Positions 6,892 to 8,470 of a stretch of DNA of 8,470 nucleotides are shown one piece after another; positions within the stretch are counted from its first letter, which is position 1; each line of letters begins with the position of its first letter. A program made the translations under genes and the position numbers. The notes under the pieces are model-generated. The model was not told where the DNA came from, made no database searches, and saw nothing but the letters and a program-made list of their open reading frames with translations. The stretch is from Bacillota bacterium (GTDB lineage Bacteria; Bacillota; Clostridia; Lachnospirales; Cellulosilyticaceae): positions 1-8,470 of the forward strand of contig JAEYNQ010000229.1 of the NCBI GenBank assembly GCA_023412455.1. The letters run 5' to 3'.

Positions 6892-6920
6892 TTGACAGAA
6901 CCATTTAGTCATGATAATAT
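6892..6920 (+). promoter_or_regulatory. Strong consensus promoter of the T-box/metG unit
   Basis: A perfect TTGACA (6892-6897), a 17-bp spacer and TAATAT (6915-6920) with a TGn extension (6912-6914). The transcript should start near 6927, just ahead of the T-box stem I. The strength fits a gene whose output is set by leader termination rather than initiation. Confidence 0.8.
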
Positions 6921-6926
6921 TCAGTT

Positions 6927-7241
6927 AATTAAATCAATATTTAAATACATTGAAAAGGAAAGTACAATTAGAAAAGCTTTTCCAGAGAGCTTCGGGAGCT
7001 GAAAAGAAGCAAAGTATACTAATTGGAAAATGGCCTTGGAGTAGTGCAATTGAATTTCTAAGTTTATCTTAGATTTAGATTGCAACAGGTTCGCCTGTTA
7101 TAGCGATAGAGTATAACCATGAATTATAGTCATTATGGCGTACTTGAAGAGATTTATACTGCGAAGTATAAGTAAATTAGGGTGGTACCACGGGGATAAT
7201 TAGCCTCGTCTCTATAGTTTTCTATAGAGACGAGGTTTTTT
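6927..7241 (+). promoter_or_regulatory. T-box riboswitch, methionine-specific, in the metG leader
   Basis: This leader senses uncharged tRNA-Met and lets transcription continue only then. Stem I: AAGG (6955-6958) pairs with CCTT (7034-7037), and CAATTAG (6965-6971) with CTAATTG (7019-7025). The AGAGAG box is at 6984-6989. The specifier loop between the stems, GAAAATGG, presents ATG at 7030-7032, which codes for Met as expected for metG. A TTCG-capped hairpin (7084-7099) lies in the stem II region and TTATACT-GCGA-AGTATAA (7154-7171) is stem III. The T-box AGGGTGGTACCACGG (7179-7193) has the TGGT bulge bases that pair with the tRNA end; the T at 7186 fits an A73 discriminator. In the antiterminator, AGGG (7179-7182) and ACG (7190-7192) pair with CGTCTCT (7207-7213), the 5' arm of the terminator, so the two structures exclude each other. 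This and its promoter fill the 471-bp gap between the acyltransferase and metG; 6808-6879 shows no gene. Confidence 0.96.
7204..7241 (+). terminator. Regulated terminator of the T-box leader
   Basis: CCTCGTCTCTATAG (7204-7217) and CTATAGAGACGAGG (7222-7235) form a perfect 14-bp stem with a TTTT loop and a run of six T (7236-7241). It competes with the antiterminator for 7207-7213 and stops transcription before metG when tRNA-Met is charged. Confidence 0.96.
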
Positions 7242-7278
7242 GTTGTTTATATCAAATTACAATACAGGAGGAGATAGT

Positions 7279-8470
7279 ATGAATATTTTAGTTGGAGGAG
7301 CATGGCCTTATGCAAATGGCTCTTTACATGTAGGTCATTTGGCAGCATTATTACCAGGGGATGTTATTGCCCGGTATCATAGAAAAAAAGGAGATGATGT
7401 TCTTTATGTATCTGGAAGTGATTGTCATGGGACACCTATATCTGTAAGAGCCAAAAAAGAGGGGGTTGAGCCACATGTTATTACAGATAAATATCACCAA
7501 GAGTTTATAGATTGCTTTAATAAAATTGGATTTTCTTATGATTTATATACGCGAACAGATGATGCATTTCATAAAACAAAAGTTCAGGAATTAGTTGTGA
7601 CACTCTATGAGAATGGATATATTTATGAAAAAGAAATGGACCAGGTATATTGTGAGCATTGCCATCAATTTTTACCAGATAGATTTGTAGAAGGCATATG
7701 TCCTATTTGTGGTGAAGTGGCTCGAGGAGATCAATGCGACCATTGTCAAAGTTTACTCGATCCATTAGATTTACGGGATAAGAAATGTAAGACATGTGGC
7801 CATACCCCATCTGTTAAACCTACAAAACAACTCTATTTTGCCTTATCGCGATTGGAAGATGCGTTGAAGAACTATGTCAATGAATACAAAGAGAATTGGA
7901 GAGTCAATGCAATAAATACTGCAAACCGTTATATAGATGAAGGGCTACAAGACCGAGCCATTACTAGAGATCTTCCTTGGGGTATAGATGTACCTATAGG
8001 TGGATATGAAGATAAAAAAATTTATGTATGGATAGACGCTGTGTTAGGTTATCTAACAGCAAGTATGAAGTGGGCAAATGAAAAGGGTAAAGATTATAAA
8101 GCCTTTTGGAATAATGAAACGACCTCTTACTATATACACGGCAAAGACAATATCCCTTTTCATAATGTCATTCTACCCGCATTACTTATAGGGATAAATG
8201 TAGATGCATTACCACAGAAAATAATATCAAGCGAATATGTGACCATTGAAGGTAAAAAGCTTTCCACAAGCAATAATTGGGCTGTATGGGTGAAAGATTT
8301 AATGGATCACTATCATCCAGATGTTATTAGGTATATCTTGTTATCAAACGGGCCTGAAAGAAGAGATGCAGATTTTTCATATCGTGAACTCATTACACTA
8401 AATAATGCAGATTTAGTGGGTGCATATGGCAATCTAGTTAATAGAACATTGGCTTTCTTGAAAAAAAGTT
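7279..8470 (+). CDS. metG: Methionyl-tRNA synthetase, type 2-like; C-terminal part cut by window edge
   Basis: This class I enzyme attaches methionine to tRNA-Met in the cytosol. AGGAGGAGA (7265-7273) precedes the ATG at 7279. The frame is open for 397 codons to the edge, with no stop. The N-terminus ILVGGAWPYANGSLHVGHL (3-21) holds the HIGH signature as HVGH (17-20). Four CxxC knuckles (C125/C128, C141/C144, C153/C156, C170/C173) form a two-zinc connective domain. YVWIDA and YYIHGKDNIPFH mark the rest of the catalytic fold, and the KMSKS loop reads KLSTS (327-331). The anticodon-binding region starts near the cut; a C-terminal tRNA-binding domain cannot be seen. The knuckle number and the GGAWPYANG opening resemble the E. 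coli/archaeal type rather than the B. subtilis type (FYITTPIYYPSG). It may therefore be a second MetRS of the genome. The T-box leader with an ATG specifier agrees with the substrate. Confidence 0.95.
   Translation, partial: MNILVGGAWPYANGSLHVGHLAALLPGDVIARYHRKKGDDVLYVSGSDCHGTPISVRAKKEGVEPHVITDKYHQEFIDCFNKIGFSYDLYTRTDDAFHKTKVQELVVTLYENGYIYEKEMDQVYCEHCHQFLPDRFVEGICPICGEVARGDQCDHCQSLLDPLDLRDKKCKTCGHTPSVKPTKQLYFALSRLEDALKNYVNEYKENWRVNAINTANRYIDEGLQDRAITRDLPWGIDVPIGGYEDKKIYVWIDAVLGYLTASMKWANEKGKDYKAFWNNETTSYYIHGKDNIPFHNVILPALLIGINVDALPQKIISSEYVTIEGKKLSTSNNWAVWVKDLMDHYHPDVIRYILLSNGPERRDADFSYRELITLNNADLVGAYGNLVNRTLAFLKKS

Noticed and set aside
6880..6893. Palindrome AAGGATCCATCCTT as a terminator for the acyltransferase
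   Set aside because: The loop would be two to four nt and no T tract follows. It overlaps the -35 of the next promoter and may be chance.
7012..7020. GTA or TAC as the T-box specifier codon
   Set aside because: These bases lie above the CTAATTG arm, in the apical side of stem I. The lower internal loop presents ATG, which also matches the downstream gene.
1..8470. CRISPR array, tRNA or rRNA gene, insertion sequence, prophage or toxin-antitoxin pair
   Set aside because: No spaced direct repeats, cloverleaf sequences, transposase motifs or small paired genes were found on either strand.

Overview
The window looks like chromosomal DNA of a low-GC, Gram-positive anaerobe, most likely a member of the Clostridia (Lachnospirales-like; inferred, not proven). 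The grounds are strong AGGAGG-type ribosome binding sites, extended -10 promoters (TGnTATAAT), a T-box leader in front of an aminoacyl-tRNA synthetase gene, and the families present. There are seven protein genes, two of them cut by the window edges. No tRNA, rRNA, CRISPR array or insertion sequence is visible.

Left part (1-4080): a SAM-dependent methyltransferase gene (minus strand, its C-terminal end off the left edge) lies divergently from a two-gene plus-strand unit. That unit holds a UvrD/PcrA-like helicase with a complete DnaQ-like DEDDh 3'-5' exonuclease domain inserted in its 2B region, then methylglyoxal synthase (mgsA). A strong hairpin terminator at 4041-4074 ends it and probably also serves the convergent gene on the other side.

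Middle part (4087-5900): a short-chain dehydrogenase closely resembling gluconate 5-dehydrogenase (minus strand) is divergent from an AraC-family regulator (plus strand). The shared 164-bp gap holds a promoter for each direction and a 9-bp-arm inverted repeat in the dehydrogenase leader. This looks like a small self-contained sugar-acid switch: a cupin sensor with AraC DNA-binding domain next to its likely target enzyme.

Right part (5901-8470): a PlsC-type 1-acylglycerol-3-phosphate acyltransferase with its own promoter, then a textbook regulatory leader: a consensus promoter, a T-box riboswitch with an ATG (Met) specifier, an antiterminator and a 14-bp terminator. This leader controls a methionyl-tRNA synthetase gene that runs off the right edge. 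The synthetase is not of the B. subtilis MetG type. It has four CxxC knuckles and a KLSTS signature, so it may be the second, type-2 MetRS of the genome.

The helicase-exonuclease fusion is the most unusual object. I did not see a clearly new multigene system; most of the rest is ordinary housekeeping and local regulation.
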